DNA of 22,307 nucleotides from Sphingomonadales bacterium (GCA_027489295.1 JAIYAA010000392.1:1-22307); one strand, 5' to 3'. Shown: positions 7,055-14,418, numbered from the stretch's first letter. A program made the numbers and translations. The notes: generated from the sequence alone by a model not told the origin.

Positions 7055-9340
7055 CTAGCCCTTCGGCCCGCGACCTTCCAGCATGCCCGGCGCGATGAAG
7101 CCGATCGGCTGGATCGACGAGGCCTGCTGCTTCAGCTTGCCCTGCATCGCCTCGTACTCGCTCTCCATCTCGGGCGTGACGGTGGCGCGCGAGTCCTTCA
7201 GGGCTTGCACGAAATGCGCCATCGACACTTCACGCGTTGCCAGCGACTGGCGGAGCGCGACCAGGCCGGCGCGGCGGACCACGTCTTCCAGATCCGCACC
7301 GGTGTAGCGCTGAGTCTGGTCTGCGATCGAACCCAGATCGACGTCCGACGCCAGCGGCATCTTCTCCGTCTGGATGCGCAGGATCCGCTCGCGCCCGGCC
7401 TTGTCGGGCACGCCCACATAGACCAGCTCGTCGAACCGGCCCGGGCGGAGCAGGGCAGGGTCGATCAGGTTCGGCCGGTTGGTCGCGCCGATCACCACCA
7501 CCGACTGGAGTTCCTCCAGCCCGTCCATCTCGGCGAGGATGGTGTTGACCACGCGCTCGGTCACCTGCGGCTCGCCCATCGCGCCGCCCCTTGCCGGAAC
7601 CAGCGAGTCGAGCTCGTCGATGAAGATCACGCAGGGCGCGACCTGGCGGGCACGGGCGAACAGCCGGGCGATCTGCTGCTCGCTCTCGCCATACCATTTG
7701 GAGAGCAGGTCGCTCGACTTGGTGGCGATGAAGTTCGCCTCCGCCTCGCGCGCGACGGCTTTCGCCAGCAAGGTCTTGCCGGTGCCCGGCGGACCATAGA
7801 GCAGGAAGCCCTTGGCCGGCCGGATGCCGAGGCGCCGGAACGCGTCGGGATCCTTGAGCGGCAGCTCGACGCCCTCCTTCAGGCGCATCTGCGCATCGTC
7901 GAGCCCGCCGACGTCCTCCCAGCGGACCGTCGGCGCCTGCACCATCACTTCGCGCATCGCCGAAGGCTGGACGCGCTTGAGCGCCTCCAGAAAGTCGTCG
8001 CGCGTGACCGAGAGCGTGTCGAGCACATCGGCCGGAATGGTACCTTCCTCAAGGTTGAGGCGCGGCATGATCCGGCGGACCGATTCGATTGCCGCCTCGC
8101 GGGTCAGCGCGGCGAGATCGGCACCGACGAAGCCATAGGTGGTGCGGGCCAGCTCGGGCAGGTCGACATCCTCGGCCAGCGGCATGCCGCGGGTGTGGAT
8201 GCCGAGAATCTCGCGGCGACCGCGATCGTCCGGCACGCCGACAACGATCTCGCGATCGAAGCGGCCCGGACGGCGCAGCGCCTCGTCGATCGCCTCGGGG
8301 CGATTGGTCGCCGCGATCACGACGATGTTGGCGCGTGCCTCCAGCCCGTCCATCAGCGTGAGCAGCTGCGCGACGAGGCGCTTCTCCGCCTCGCCGGTTA
8401 CTTGGCCGCGCTTCGGCGCGATCGAGTCGATCTCGTCGATGAACACGATCGACGGCGCGTTCTTCGCTGCTTCCTCGAACACCTGGCGCAGCCGCTGCTC
8501 GGATTCGCCATAGGCGGAGCCCATGATTTCCGGCCCGTTGATCAGGTGGAAGCTGGCATCGCTTTCGTTGGCGACGGCGCGGGCGAGGCGGGTCTTGCCG
8601 GTGCCGGGCGGGCCATGGAGGAGCACGCCCTTGGGCGGATCGACGCCCAGGCGCTGGAACAGCTCGGGATAGCGCAGGGGCAGCTCGACCATCTCGCGAA
8701 GCTGGTCGATCGTCGCGCCCATGCCGCCGATATCGTCATAGGTCACATCGGCGCGGCGGCTTTCCTTCGCCTCCTCATATTCGGTGCGGAGCTCGACCTC
8801 GGTATTCTCGTCGATATGCACCACGCCGCGCGGGACGGTGGAGAGTACCGTCAGGCGGATCTCCTGCAGCGCATAGGCCGGCGCGCGGACGAACTGCTGG
8901 ACATTGGGCGGCACGTCGGCGCGCTGGTGGCCGACCGTCGCGATGGTGTCGCCGGCGGTTAGGGGGCGGGTGAAGAAGGTGCGCTTCAGCGCCTCGCCGG
9001 TACCGCGCAGCCGCAGATTCGCCTGGGCCGGGCCGAATACGACGCGAGTCGCCGGCTTCGAATCGGCGCGACGCACCTCGACAAAGTCGCCCGAGCCGAC
9101 ACCCGCATTGGCGCGCTGGAGCCCGTCGATGCGCAGTAGCTCGAGCCCTTCGTCTTCGGAATAGGGGAGGACGGCGCGCGCAGGCGTGCTGCGCTTGCCG
9201 ACGATCTCGATCACATCACCCTCGGTGATGCCGAGCGCGCCCATCAGGCTGCGGGGGATATGGGCCAGTCCGCGGCCGCTGTCTTCGGGGCGCGCATTCG
9301 CGACCTGCAGCCGCCTGGTGCGGGATTCGTCATCGGCCAT
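7055..9340 (-). CDS. Cdc48/p97/VAT-type double AAA+ ATPase
   Basis: This 761-aa ATPase has the complete Cdc48 layout: a double-psi barrel N-domain (about 5-90), a second N-subdomain (to about 180), then D1 and D2 AAA+ rings. D1 has Walker A GPPGTGKT (243-250), Walker B FIDEID (300-305) and the arginine-finger segment RRPGRFDRE. D2 has GPPGTGKT (516-523), FIDELD (573-578) and LRPGRFDE. The D2 pore loop keeps the aromatics (KWYGESE, 548-554), while D1 reads SAYGESE. Such hexamers thread proteins through the pore for unfolding. The C-terminus (LEGRGPKG) lacks the HbYX motif that docks archaeal relatives on the 20S proteasome, and no proteasome gene is here. ATG 9340 has AAGGA 7 nt upstream; an in-frame extension to 9409 runs through the terminator and is rejected. 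The substrate in bacteria is unknown to me. Confidence 0.93.
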   Translation of the reverse strand: MADDESRTRRLQVANARPEDSGRGLAHIPRSLMGALGITEGDVIEIVGKRSTPARAVLPYSEDEGLELLRIDGLQRANAGVGSGDFVEVRRADSKPATRVVFGPAQANLRLRGTGEALKRTFFTRPLTAGDTIATVGHQRADVPPNVQQFVRAPAYALQEIRLTVLSTVPRGVVHIDENTEVELRTEYEEAKESRRADVTYDDIGGMGATIDQLREMVELPLRYPELFQRLGVDPPKGVLLHGPPGTGKTRLARAVANESDASFHLINGPEIMGSAYGESEQRLRQVFEEAAKNAPSIVFIDEIDSIAPKRGQVTGEAEKRLVAQLLTLMDGLEARANIVVIAATNRPEAIDEALRRPGRFDREIVVGVPDDRGRREILGIHTRGMPLAEDVDLPELARTTYGFVGADLAALTREAAIESVRRIMPRLNLEEGTIPADVLDTLSVTRDDFLEALKRVQPSAMREVMVQAPTVRWEDVGGLDDAQMRLKEGVELPLKDPDAFRRLGIRPAKGFLLYGPPGTGKTLLAKAVAREAEANFIATKSSDLLSKWYGESEQQIARLFARARQVAPCVIFIDELDSLVPARGGAMGEPQVTERVVNTILAEMDGLEELQSVVVIGATNRPNLIDPALLRPGRFDELVYVGVPDKAGRERILRIQTEKMPLASDVDLGSIADQTQRYTGADLEDVVRRAGLVALRQSLATREVSMAHFVQALKDSRATVTPEMESEYEAMQGKLKQQASSIQPIGFIAPGMLEGRGPKG

Positions 9341-9348
9341 TCTGGATT

Positions 9349-9372
9349 CCTTCGTGGCGGTAGGCACGAAAG
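9349..9372 (-). promoter_or_regulatory. Hairpin covering the cdc48 ribosome binding site
   Basis: In the minus-strand leader, 9372-9365 (CUUUCGUG) pairs with 9356-9349 (CACGAAGG): seven Watson-Crick pairs plus one U-G wobble, with an 8-nt loop. Four of the five bases of the AAGGA ribosome site are inside the stem, 8 nt before the ATG at 9340. This layout could repress translation, and pairing of a U-rich arm with the ribosome site is the principle of simple RNA thermometers. The function is inference. Confidence 0.4.
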
Positions 9373-9389
9373 CTAAGAACGGCGGAGAC

Positions 9390-9421
9390 AAAAAAAAGGG
9401 CCGCCTCAATTAAGGGCGGCC
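9390..9421 (-). terminator. Minus-strand terminator upstream of cdc48
   Basis: A perfect 7-bp GC stem (9421-9415 with 9405-9399) with a 9-nt loop is followed on the minus strand by CC and then eight consecutive T (9397-9390). No minus-strand gene lies between it and the divergent lysR. It must therefore end a short non-coding transcript or act as an attenuator in the cdc48 leader. Confidence 0.75.
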
Positions 9422-9455
9422 TTGGAAAGTTTTAGGAGAGGATGCCTGAAAGGCA
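9390..9455 (-). ncRNA. Candidate small RNA or cdc48 leader/attenuator
   Basis: On the minus strand, a small hairpin (9455-9443, 5-bp stem TGCCT/AGGCA) is followed by a single-stranded pyrimidine-rich linker containing TCCTCTCCTAAAACTTTCC, then by the terminator ending at 9390. The linker is complementary to ribosome-binding-site sequence (AGGAGAGGA), as expected of a trans-acting small RNA that blocks translation. The length would be about 66 nt if transcription starts near 9455. I do not recognise a named RNA family. It could equally be a cis attenuator of cdc48. Confidence 0.4.
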
Positions 9456-9460
9456 CCCCC

Positions 9461-9489
9461 TATGTGCGGTGCGGCACGGTTTTGTGCAA
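9461..9489 (-). promoter_or_regulatory. Possible promoter for the small RNA/cdc48
   Basis: Minus-strand TTGCAC (9489-9484) and CACATA (9466-9461) are 17 nt apart. The -35 match is good (4 of 6) and the -10 match is poor. The implied start near 9455 would begin exactly at the 5' hairpin of the candidate RNA. Confidence 0.28.
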
Positions 9490-9512
9490 GTGCGAAATTA
9501 ACACGGCGTAGA

Positions 9513-9525
9513 TGCAAGGCTTGCA
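9513..9525. promoter_or_regulatory. LysR-type operator dyad (T-N11-A)
   Basis: TGCAAG-G-CTTGCA is a perfect 6+6 bp inverted repeat around one base and fits the T-N11-A core of LysR-type boxes. It lies between the lysR start (9633) and the divergent cdc48 unit, centred about 64 nt before the proposed minus-strand start, the usual position of a LysR recognition site. Binding is inferred. Confidence 0.42.
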
Positions 9526-9632
9526 ATCAGTGTTGTCAGTAGCGATAGTGTTGGGGAGGGAGCGGGACTGCTGCGCGGGGCAGCGGGCACCGCGCCTCGC
9601 ATGCTGCGCTGCACAAAAGAGAGTCGGATCCG

Positions 9633-10538
9633 ATGCGTCGCCTTCCGCCGCTCACTGCCATCGAAGCCTTTGTCCAGGTTGCCCGCCTGGGCTCGATCAA
9701 GGCCGCTGCCGAGGAACTGGCCCTGTCTTCTCCGGCGCTTAGCCGGCGAGTCCAGGCGCTGGAGCGCTTCATCGGCAAGCCATTGTTCGAACGCCGCCAC
9801 CAATCGCTGCGGCTGAACGACGATGGCGACCGGCTGCTCAGCCTGATCGCGCCGGCGCTCGATACGATGACCGATGCGATCGAAACGATGACCAGCGGCA
9901 GCGAGTTGCTGCGGCTACGGCTCGGCGTGCTGCCGCTATATGCGACGCAACAATTGCTGCCGCGGCTGCCGGAACTGAAAAAGCGCCACCCCGAACTGCA
10001 TCTCGACGTCGATACCGGCAGCCATGGCATGGCGCGGCTGGGCGACGGGCTGGATGCTGCGATCGTCATCGCCCGCGACATCGACCCCGGCTATTATTCG
10101 CGCCGGCTGGATCGCAACCGCGTCCATGTGATCGGCGCGCGCACGCTGGTGGAGGGGCCTAACCCGGTCCGCGATCCCATGGACCTGTCGCGGCTGACCG
10201 CGCTGGTCCACCGCGAAATGCCGGAAACCTTCACCGCCTGGCGGATGGCGGCCGGCTATCCCGACCTCGAACCCGCCGCGATCGATCTGTTCGATTCGGG
10301 CAACCTGATGCTGGAGGCCGCCGCGCAAGGGCTGGGCGTCGCGTTCATGCTCGAATCGCATTACCAGTCCGCCCGCGACGACCGGCTGGTGCAGCTGTTC
10401 GACCTGACGGTGGAGAGCCATTACAGCTACTGGTTCGTCTGCCGCCCCCGCGCGCTGACGCTGCGCCCGGTGCAGATCTTCCACGACTGGCTGATCTCGG
10501 CGATGGGCGCCGATCTGCTGGATATTCCCCAGACCTGA
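9633..10538 (+). CDS. LysR-family transcriptional regulator (GcvA-like)
   Basis: This 301-aa DNA-binding regulator has the standard LysR build. An N-terminal winged helix-turn-helix (residues 1-60) carries AFVQVARLGSIKAAAEEL, SPALSRRVQALE and GKPLFERR, followed by a linker helix and a two-lobed effector domain (about 90-295). The effector pocket ligand cannot be predicted. A GAGAG stretch about 10 nt before the ATG may serve as the ribosome site. Upstream on the opposite strand is the cdc48 unit, and a LysR-like dyad lies between them; downstream on the same strand is crtZ. Either could be a target. Autoregulation through the dyad would be usual for the family. Confidence 0.93.
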   Translation: MRRLPPLTAIEAFVQVARLGSIKAAAEELALSSPALSRRVQALERFIGKPLFERRHQSLRLNDDGDRLLSLIAPALDTMTDAIETMTSGSELLRLRLGVLPLYATQQLLPRLPELKKRHPELHLDVDTGSHGMARLGDGLDAAIVIARDIDPGYYSRRLDRNRVHVIGARTLVEGPNPVRDPMDLSRLTALVHREMPETFTAWRMAAGYPDLEPAAIDLFDSGNLMLEAAAQGLGVAFMLESHYQSARDDRLVQLFDLTVESHYSYWFVCRPRALTLRPVQIFHDWLISAMGADLLDIPQT

Positions 10539-10588
10539 CCCTGCCCCTTTGGGCAAAGTCAATGGAATGGGGCGGCGGGATCGCCTAC

Positions 10589-11098
10589 ATGGGGGCCATG
10601 TCGCCGCTCAACGCCTTTTTGATCTTCCTCGCCACCGTGCTGGGCATGGAGCTGTTCGCCTATGCCGCGCACCGCTGGATCATGCACGGGCCGGGCTGGT
10701 TTCTCCACGAAAGCCACCACCGGCCGCGCACCGGCAACTGGGAACTCAACGACCTCTATGCCGCGATCTTCGCGGTGCCGTCGTTCGTGCTGCTGCTGGG
10801 CGGCGTGCAGCTGGGCTGGTGGCCGGGCTTCACCTGGATCGGCGCGGGAATCGCCGCATACGGCGGGATCTATTTCGGCTTCCACGACCTGATCGTCCAC
10901 AAGCGGATCCGCCACCGCTATATCCCGCGCTCCACCTACATGAAGCGGATCGTGCAGGCGCACCGGCTGCATCACGCGGTGCGCACCCGCAAGGGCACGG
11001 TGAGCTTCGGCTTCCTCTACGCGCCCAAGCCCGAGGTGCTGAAGGCGCAGTTGCGCGCCAGCGGGGCGATCGTCCAGCGGATCACCATTCCCGATTGA
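10589..11098 (+). CDS. crtZ: Beta-carotene hydroxylase CrtZ
   Basis: This membrane-bound non-haem di-iron hydroxylase adds 3-hydroxyl groups to beta-carotene to make zeaxanthin, an intermediate of yellow sphingomonad pigments such as nostoxanthin. All four histidine clusters are present: HRWIMH, HESHH, HDLIVH and HRLHH. The typical CrtZ surroundings are also there (MELFAYAAHRWIMHGP, RYIPRSTYMKRIVQAHRLHHAV, SFGFLYAPKPEVLK). Four membrane segments are likely. The start is uncertain among ATG 10562, 10589 and 10598; I chose 10589 because GGCGGGA lies 8 nt upstream, while 10598 gives the N-terminus closest to known CrtZ. No other carotenoid gene is in the window. The lysR stop is 50 nt upstream on the same strand. 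Confidence 0.93.
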   Translation: MGAMSPLNAFLIFLATVLGMELFAYAAHRWIMHGPGWFLHESHHRPRTGNWELNDLYAAIFAVPSFVLLLGGVQLGWWPGFTWIGAGIAAYGGIYFGFHDLIVHKRIRHRYIPRSTYMKRIVQAHRLHHAVRTRKGTVSFGFLYAPKPEVLKAQLRASGAIVQRITIPD

Positions 11099-11148
11099 GG
11101 CGTTCCCCGGATTGACGGCGCGCGGCACCAGACCCACATCTCTGGGGT

Positions 11149-11562
11149 ATGGAACAGCTGAATCTCTCCGAGTCCGAATGGCGCAAGCGCCTCACCCCCG
11201 AGCAGTTCCACGTGCTGCGCCAGGCCGGCACCGAACGTGCCTTTTCCGGTCACTACAACGACAACAAGGCGGACGGCATCTATCGCTGCGCCGGTTGCCA
11301 GCTCGAACTGTTCGACAGCATCGACAAATATGATTCCGGCTCCGGCTGGCCCAGCTTCACCCAGCCGGTGGCGCCGGACCATGTTTCGGAACATGCCGAC
11401 AGCAGCCATGGCATGCGGCGGATCGAGGCGCGGTGCGCGCGCTGCGACGGGCATCTCGGCCATGTGTTTCCCGATGGCCCCCCGCCGACGGGGCTGCGCT
11501 ACTGCATGAATTCGGTCAGCCTCGAATTCCGGCCGCGCGTCGAAGGCGCATCGGCCGCCTGA
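11149..11562 (+). CDS. msrB: Peptide methionine-R-sulfoxide reductase MsrB
   Basis: This 137-aa cytosolic enzyme reduces the R form of methionine sulfoxide in proteins. Zinc cysteines C47/C50 (CAGC) and C96/C99 ([12 protein letters not shown]) are present, as is GWPSF. The catalytic cysteine is C119 in RYCMNSVSL. The position just before GWPSF that holds a recycling cysteine in E. coli-type MsrB is serine here (S65). No other cysteine is left, so regeneration probably needs direct reduction by thioredoxin or another donor. The ATG is preceded by TGGGG. It follows crtZ by 50 nt and precedes the penicillin-binding protein by 44 nt on the same strand. Confidence 0.96.
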   Translation: MEQLNLSESEWRKRLTPEQFHVLRQAGTERAFSGHYNDNKADGIYRCAGCQLELFDSIDKYDSGSGWPSFTQPVAPDHVSEHADSSHGMRRIEARCARCDGHLGHVFPDGPPPTGLRYCMNSVSLEFRPRVEGASAA

Positions 11563-11592
11563 TCCTTGTGGGAATGCCCGGCACCCTGTAAT

Positions 11593-11613
11593 CGACCATC
11601 CCGTACATGGTCG
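11593..11613 (+). repeat. Inverted repeat spanning the PBP start codon
   Basis: CGACCAT (11593-11599) and ATGGTCG (11607-11613) are perfect 7-bp arms around a 7-nt spacer. The right arm contains the start codon of the penicillin-binding protein. It could be an RNA hairpin hiding the start, or an operator. No ribosome site is visible upstream. Confidence 0.4.
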
Positions 11614-13745
11614 TAAAATCGAAAACCGCAGCTGCGCCCTGGTGGCGCCGGGGCTCCTTCTGGAAGAAGTTCTTCCTCTGGTCGTTCTTCAGCGGCCTGG
11701 GGGTGGCGCTGATCGCCGTCATCGCGCTGGTGATTTCGGTCTATTCGGCGCGCTCGACGCTGCCCAGCTTCGACGAGATGAAGTCCTCGCCCAACGGCCA
11801 GATGATCCGCGTCCATGCGGTCGACGGCACGGTGCTGGTTTCGCTCGGGCCCAGCTATGGCGACTGGATCAAGTACGACCAGATTCCCCAGGTGATGAAG
11901 GACGCGATCATCGCGACCGAGGATCGTCGCTTCGAATCGCACTGGGGCGTCGATCCGGTGGGCATCGCCCGCGGCGTGCGCAGCAGCCTGGATCACAAGG
12001 GCAGGGTGAGCGCGGTCTCGACGATCACCCAGCAGCTCGCGCGCAACGTCTTCCTGACGCTCAAGCGCTCCTATGGCCGCAAGGTGCGCGAGGGCATCCT
12101 CGCGCTGGCGCTGGAGCGCAAATTCTCGAAGCAGCAGATCCTCGAGCTCTACCTGAACAAGGTCTATTTCGGCGGCGGCGCCTATGGCATCGATGCCGCC
12201 AGCCGCAAATTCTTCGGCCATCCCGCCACCAGTCTCAGCCTCGCCGAGGCCTCGGTGATCGCCGGCCTGGTCAAGGCGCCGTCGCATTACTCGCCGAGCG
12301 CTGACGCCCAGGCGGCGGTGGAGCGCGCCAGCGTGGTGCTCAGCCTGATGGTCGAGACCGGCAAGATCAGCAAATCCGAAGCCGCCGCGACCGATCCGCG
12401 TACCGTTCAGCTGGCCCCGGAGCCGAAGCAGAACAGCGTCCGCTACTTCACCGACTGGGCGCTTCCCCAGCTGGAAACGCTGATCGACGAAACCGACGCG
12501 CCGCTCGACGTGTGGACCACGCTCGATCTCAAGATGCAGGGCAGCGCCGATCAGGCGATCCGCGCCAACGCGCCCGACGGCGCGCAGGGTGCGCTCGTCT
12601 CGATCGATCGCGACGGCGCGGTGCGGGCGATGGTGGGCGGCAAGGACTATGTGTCCTCGATCTACAACCGCGCGACCCAGGCGCAGCGCCAGCCGGGATC
12701 CTCGTTCAAGCTGTTCGTCTATCTCGCCGCGCTGGAAGCCGGGCACAAGCCCGACGACATCGTCGTCGACGAGCCGGTGACGATCGACGGCTGGAGCCCC
12801 CGCAACGATTCGCGCCGCAACAGCGGCCCGATCACGATTCGAACCGCCTTCGCCTATTCGGTCAACACGATCGCGGCGAAGCTCGGCCAGGAGGTGGGCT
12901 TTACCACCGTCGCGGACATGGCCAAGCGCTTCGGCATCACCACGGCGATCAACACCCAGCCGGCGATGGTGCTCGGCACCTCGAACGTGCGACTGATCGA
13001 CATGACGCGCGCCTTCGCCTCGGTCGGCAACAACGGCGTGGCGGTGACGCCCTATGGCATCACCCGCGTGACGGCGAACGGCAAGGTGATCTACCAGCAC
13101 GAGGTCGATACCAGCCATGTGCTCGTCGCCAACTATGTCGCCGCGCAGATGATCGACCTGATGCAGACCGCAGTCGCCACCGGCACCGGTCGCGCCGCGC
13201 AGATCGGGCGGCCGGTCGCGGGCAAGACCGGCACGACCACCTCGAACAAGGATGGCTGGTTCATCGGCTTCTCCAGCGGCCTCACCACCGGCGTATGGAT
13301 GGGCCGCGACGACGCCAAGGTCGTGCCGGGCCTGCAGGGCGGCCGCGCACCGGCGCGTGCCTTCCATGACTTCATGATCCAGGCGGTCGCCAACCGTCCG
13401 ATCGAGCAGTTCGAGACCCAGCTGACCCCGCCCGACAACATGCTGGAGCCCGACGCGGACGCCTATGGCGCGCCGGACAACGGCATGATGGTCGATGCGG
13501 ACGGCAACCCGATTGCCCCGCCCCCCCAGGTCCCGCTGGAGCCGCAGGATGGCGACGCGGTGGACGGCACCGTCCCGGCCCAGCCGGGCGGCCGCCCGGC
13601 GCCCGTCCAGCCGCAGCAGGGCGAGAAGCTCGATCGCGACTGGATCAACCGGATGACCGGCCGCCCCGCGCCGGCGCAGCAGCAACCGCGGCAGCCGGCC
13701 CGCCAGCCCGCTCCGCAAGGCCAGCGGCCCAACGACGAATATTAA
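11607..13745 (+). CDS. Class A penicillin-binding protein (PBP1A family)
   Basis: This 712-aa bifunctional peptidoglycan synthase is anchored by one N-terminal membrane helix (about 24-46). The glycosyltransferase domain has the catalytic E105 in EDRRFESHWGVD, STITQQLARN, and E170 in ALERKFSKQQILELYLNKVYFG. The transpeptidase domain has the serine motif S365-SFK in QPGSSFK, SVN at 418-420 and KTGTT at 540-544. The last 110 or so residues are a low-complexity tail rich in Pro, Gln and Arg, with no folded domain I can see. The family polymerises lipid II and cross-links strands in the periplasm. An in-frame stop 18 nt upstream leaves ATG 11607 as the first start. It lacks a ribosome site and lies in an inverted repeat, so the transcript may be nearly leaderless. 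Its stop is 1 nt from that of the convergent metalloprotease. Confidence 0.95.
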   Translation: MVVKSKTAAAPWWRRGSFWKKFFLWSFFSGLGVALIAVIALVISVYSARSTLPSFDEMKSSPNGQMIRVHAVDGTVLVSLGPSYGDWIKYDQIPQVMKDAIIATEDRRFESHWGVDPVGIARGVRSSLDHKGRVSAVSTITQQLARNVFLTLKRSYGRKVREGILALALERKFSKQQILELYLNKVYFGGGAYGIDAASRKFFGHPATSLSLAEASVIAGLVKAPSHYSPSADAQAAVERASVVLSLMVETGKISKSEAAATDPRTVQLAPEPKQNSVRYFTDWALPQLETLIDETDAPLDVWTTLDLKMQGSADQAIRANAPDGAQGALVSIDRDGAVRAMVGGKDYVSSIYNRATQAQRQPGSSFKLFVYLAALEAGHKPDDIVVDEPVTIDGWSPRNDSRRNSGPITIRTAFAYSVNTIAAKLGQEVGFTTVADMAKRFGITTAINTQPAMVLGTSNVRLIDMTRAFASVGNNGVAVTPYGITRVTANGKVIYQHEVDTSHVLVANYVAAQMIDLMQTAVATGTGRAAQIGRPVAGKTGTTTSNKDGWFIGFSSGLTTGVWMGRDDAKVVPGLQGGRAPARAFHDFMIQAVANRPIEQFETQLTPPDNMLEPDADAYGAPDNGMMVDADGNPIAPPPQVPLEPQDGDAVDGTVPAQPGGRPAPVQPQQGEKLDRDWINRMTGRPAPAQQQPRQPARQPAPQGQRPNDEY

Positions 13746-13746
13746 G

Positions 13747-14418
13747 TTAAGCCCGGCCTACCCAGTGCAGCGCCGCCCCGTGGCGGCGCAGCCAGTGGCG
13801 GTGGGGGGTAGGGTCGGCACCGTAGAGCTGCTCGACCAGCGCGTGGAAGTCCGGCCCGTGGTTCATATGCACCCGGTGTGCGACTTCATGGGCCACGGTC
13901 GCACGGCGCACCGCGCTGGGGGCCAGGATCAGCCGCCAGCTATAGCGGATCACGCCGGTGGAAGCGCAGCTACCCCAGCGACTGCGCGCATCGCCAACCG
14001 CGACCTTGGTGACCCGCACCCCGGCCAGCGCGGCATAATGCGCCGTCTCCTCGCTCAGCACGCGCAGCGCCTCGCCGCGCAGCCAGCGTTCGATCCGGCG
14101 GCCCAGCCCGTCCTCGGTACCGCCGCATAGCAGCTGGTCGCCCTCGCGCCGCACGCCGCGCACACCCGCCACCGGCCATAGGATCGTCAGCTCGCCATCG
14201 GCAAAGGGTAGGGTGGCACCCGGCACGAACGGCCTTCCGCCCGGCAGCCGTTCACGCTGGGCCGCGATCCAGCCCTGCTGCTCGGCCGCCCATTGCATCG
14301 CCTTGGCGAGACTGGCGCGCGGGGGGATGGTCAGCCGTACCTTGCCGTCGCGGGGATCGATCGCGAGCCGCATCCGCCGCGCGCGGGGATGGCGGATCAC
14401 TTCGAGGCCCTCGATCAA
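13747..14418 (-). CDS. YgjP/DUF45-type zinc metalloprotease
   Basis: This 223-aa protein belongs to the M48-like DUF45 (YgjP, WLM-related) family of putative zinc metallopeptidases. The signature RWGSC (147-151) leads to YSWRLILAPSAVRRATVAHE, the zinc motif HEVAH (H177, E178, H181) and the third ligand in MNHGPDFH (H187). The N-terminal half is a beta-rich domain beginning VIRHPRARRMRLAIDP. The cellular substrate is unknown for the family. The start is a TTG at 14418 that overlaps the YcgN stop by 4 nt (TTGA), pointing to translational coupling; a GTG at codon 8 is the alternative. It is the last gene of the SCO-YcgN-DUF45 unit. Confidence 0.88.
   Translation of the reverse strand: MIEGLEVIRHPRARRMRLAIDPRDGKVRLTIPPRASLAKAMQWAAEQQGWIAAQRERLPGGRPFVPGATLPFADGELTILWPVAGVRGVRREGDQLLCGGTEDGLGRRIERWLRGEALRVLSEETAHYAALAGVRVTKVAVGDARSRWGSCASTGVIRYSWRLILAPSAVRRATVAHEVAHRVHMNHGPDFHALVEQLYGADPTPHRHWLRRHGAALHWVGRA

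Noticed and set aside
7205..8962. Long plus-strand open frame opposite cdc48
   Set aside because: Low-complexity shadow of the AAA domains on the other strand, with no ribosome site or homologous motifs.
9341..9409. In-frame 23-residue extension of the Cdc48-like protein
   Set aside because: It would begin inside the T-run of the upstream terminator and lacks a ribosome site; ATG 9340 has AAGGA and starts at the known N-domain boundary.
9442..9501. Small plus-strand frame (19 codons) behind AGGAG, opposite the candidate small RNA
   Set aside because: The apparent ribosome site is the complement of the small RNA linker, the peptide has no features, and there is no promoter evidence on the plus strand.
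13521..13527. Run of seven C in the PBP tail, possible frameshift site
   Set aside because: The frame continues normally through the Pro-rich tail to a stop next to the convergent gene; nothing suggests programmed or accidental frameshift.
11499..13718. Very long open frame on the minus strand opposite the penicillin-binding protein (739 codons)
   Set aside because: It has no recognisable family, is rich in Arg, Gly, Asp and His as expected from the complement of a GC-rich gene, and lies fully opposite a gene with all catalytic motifs.
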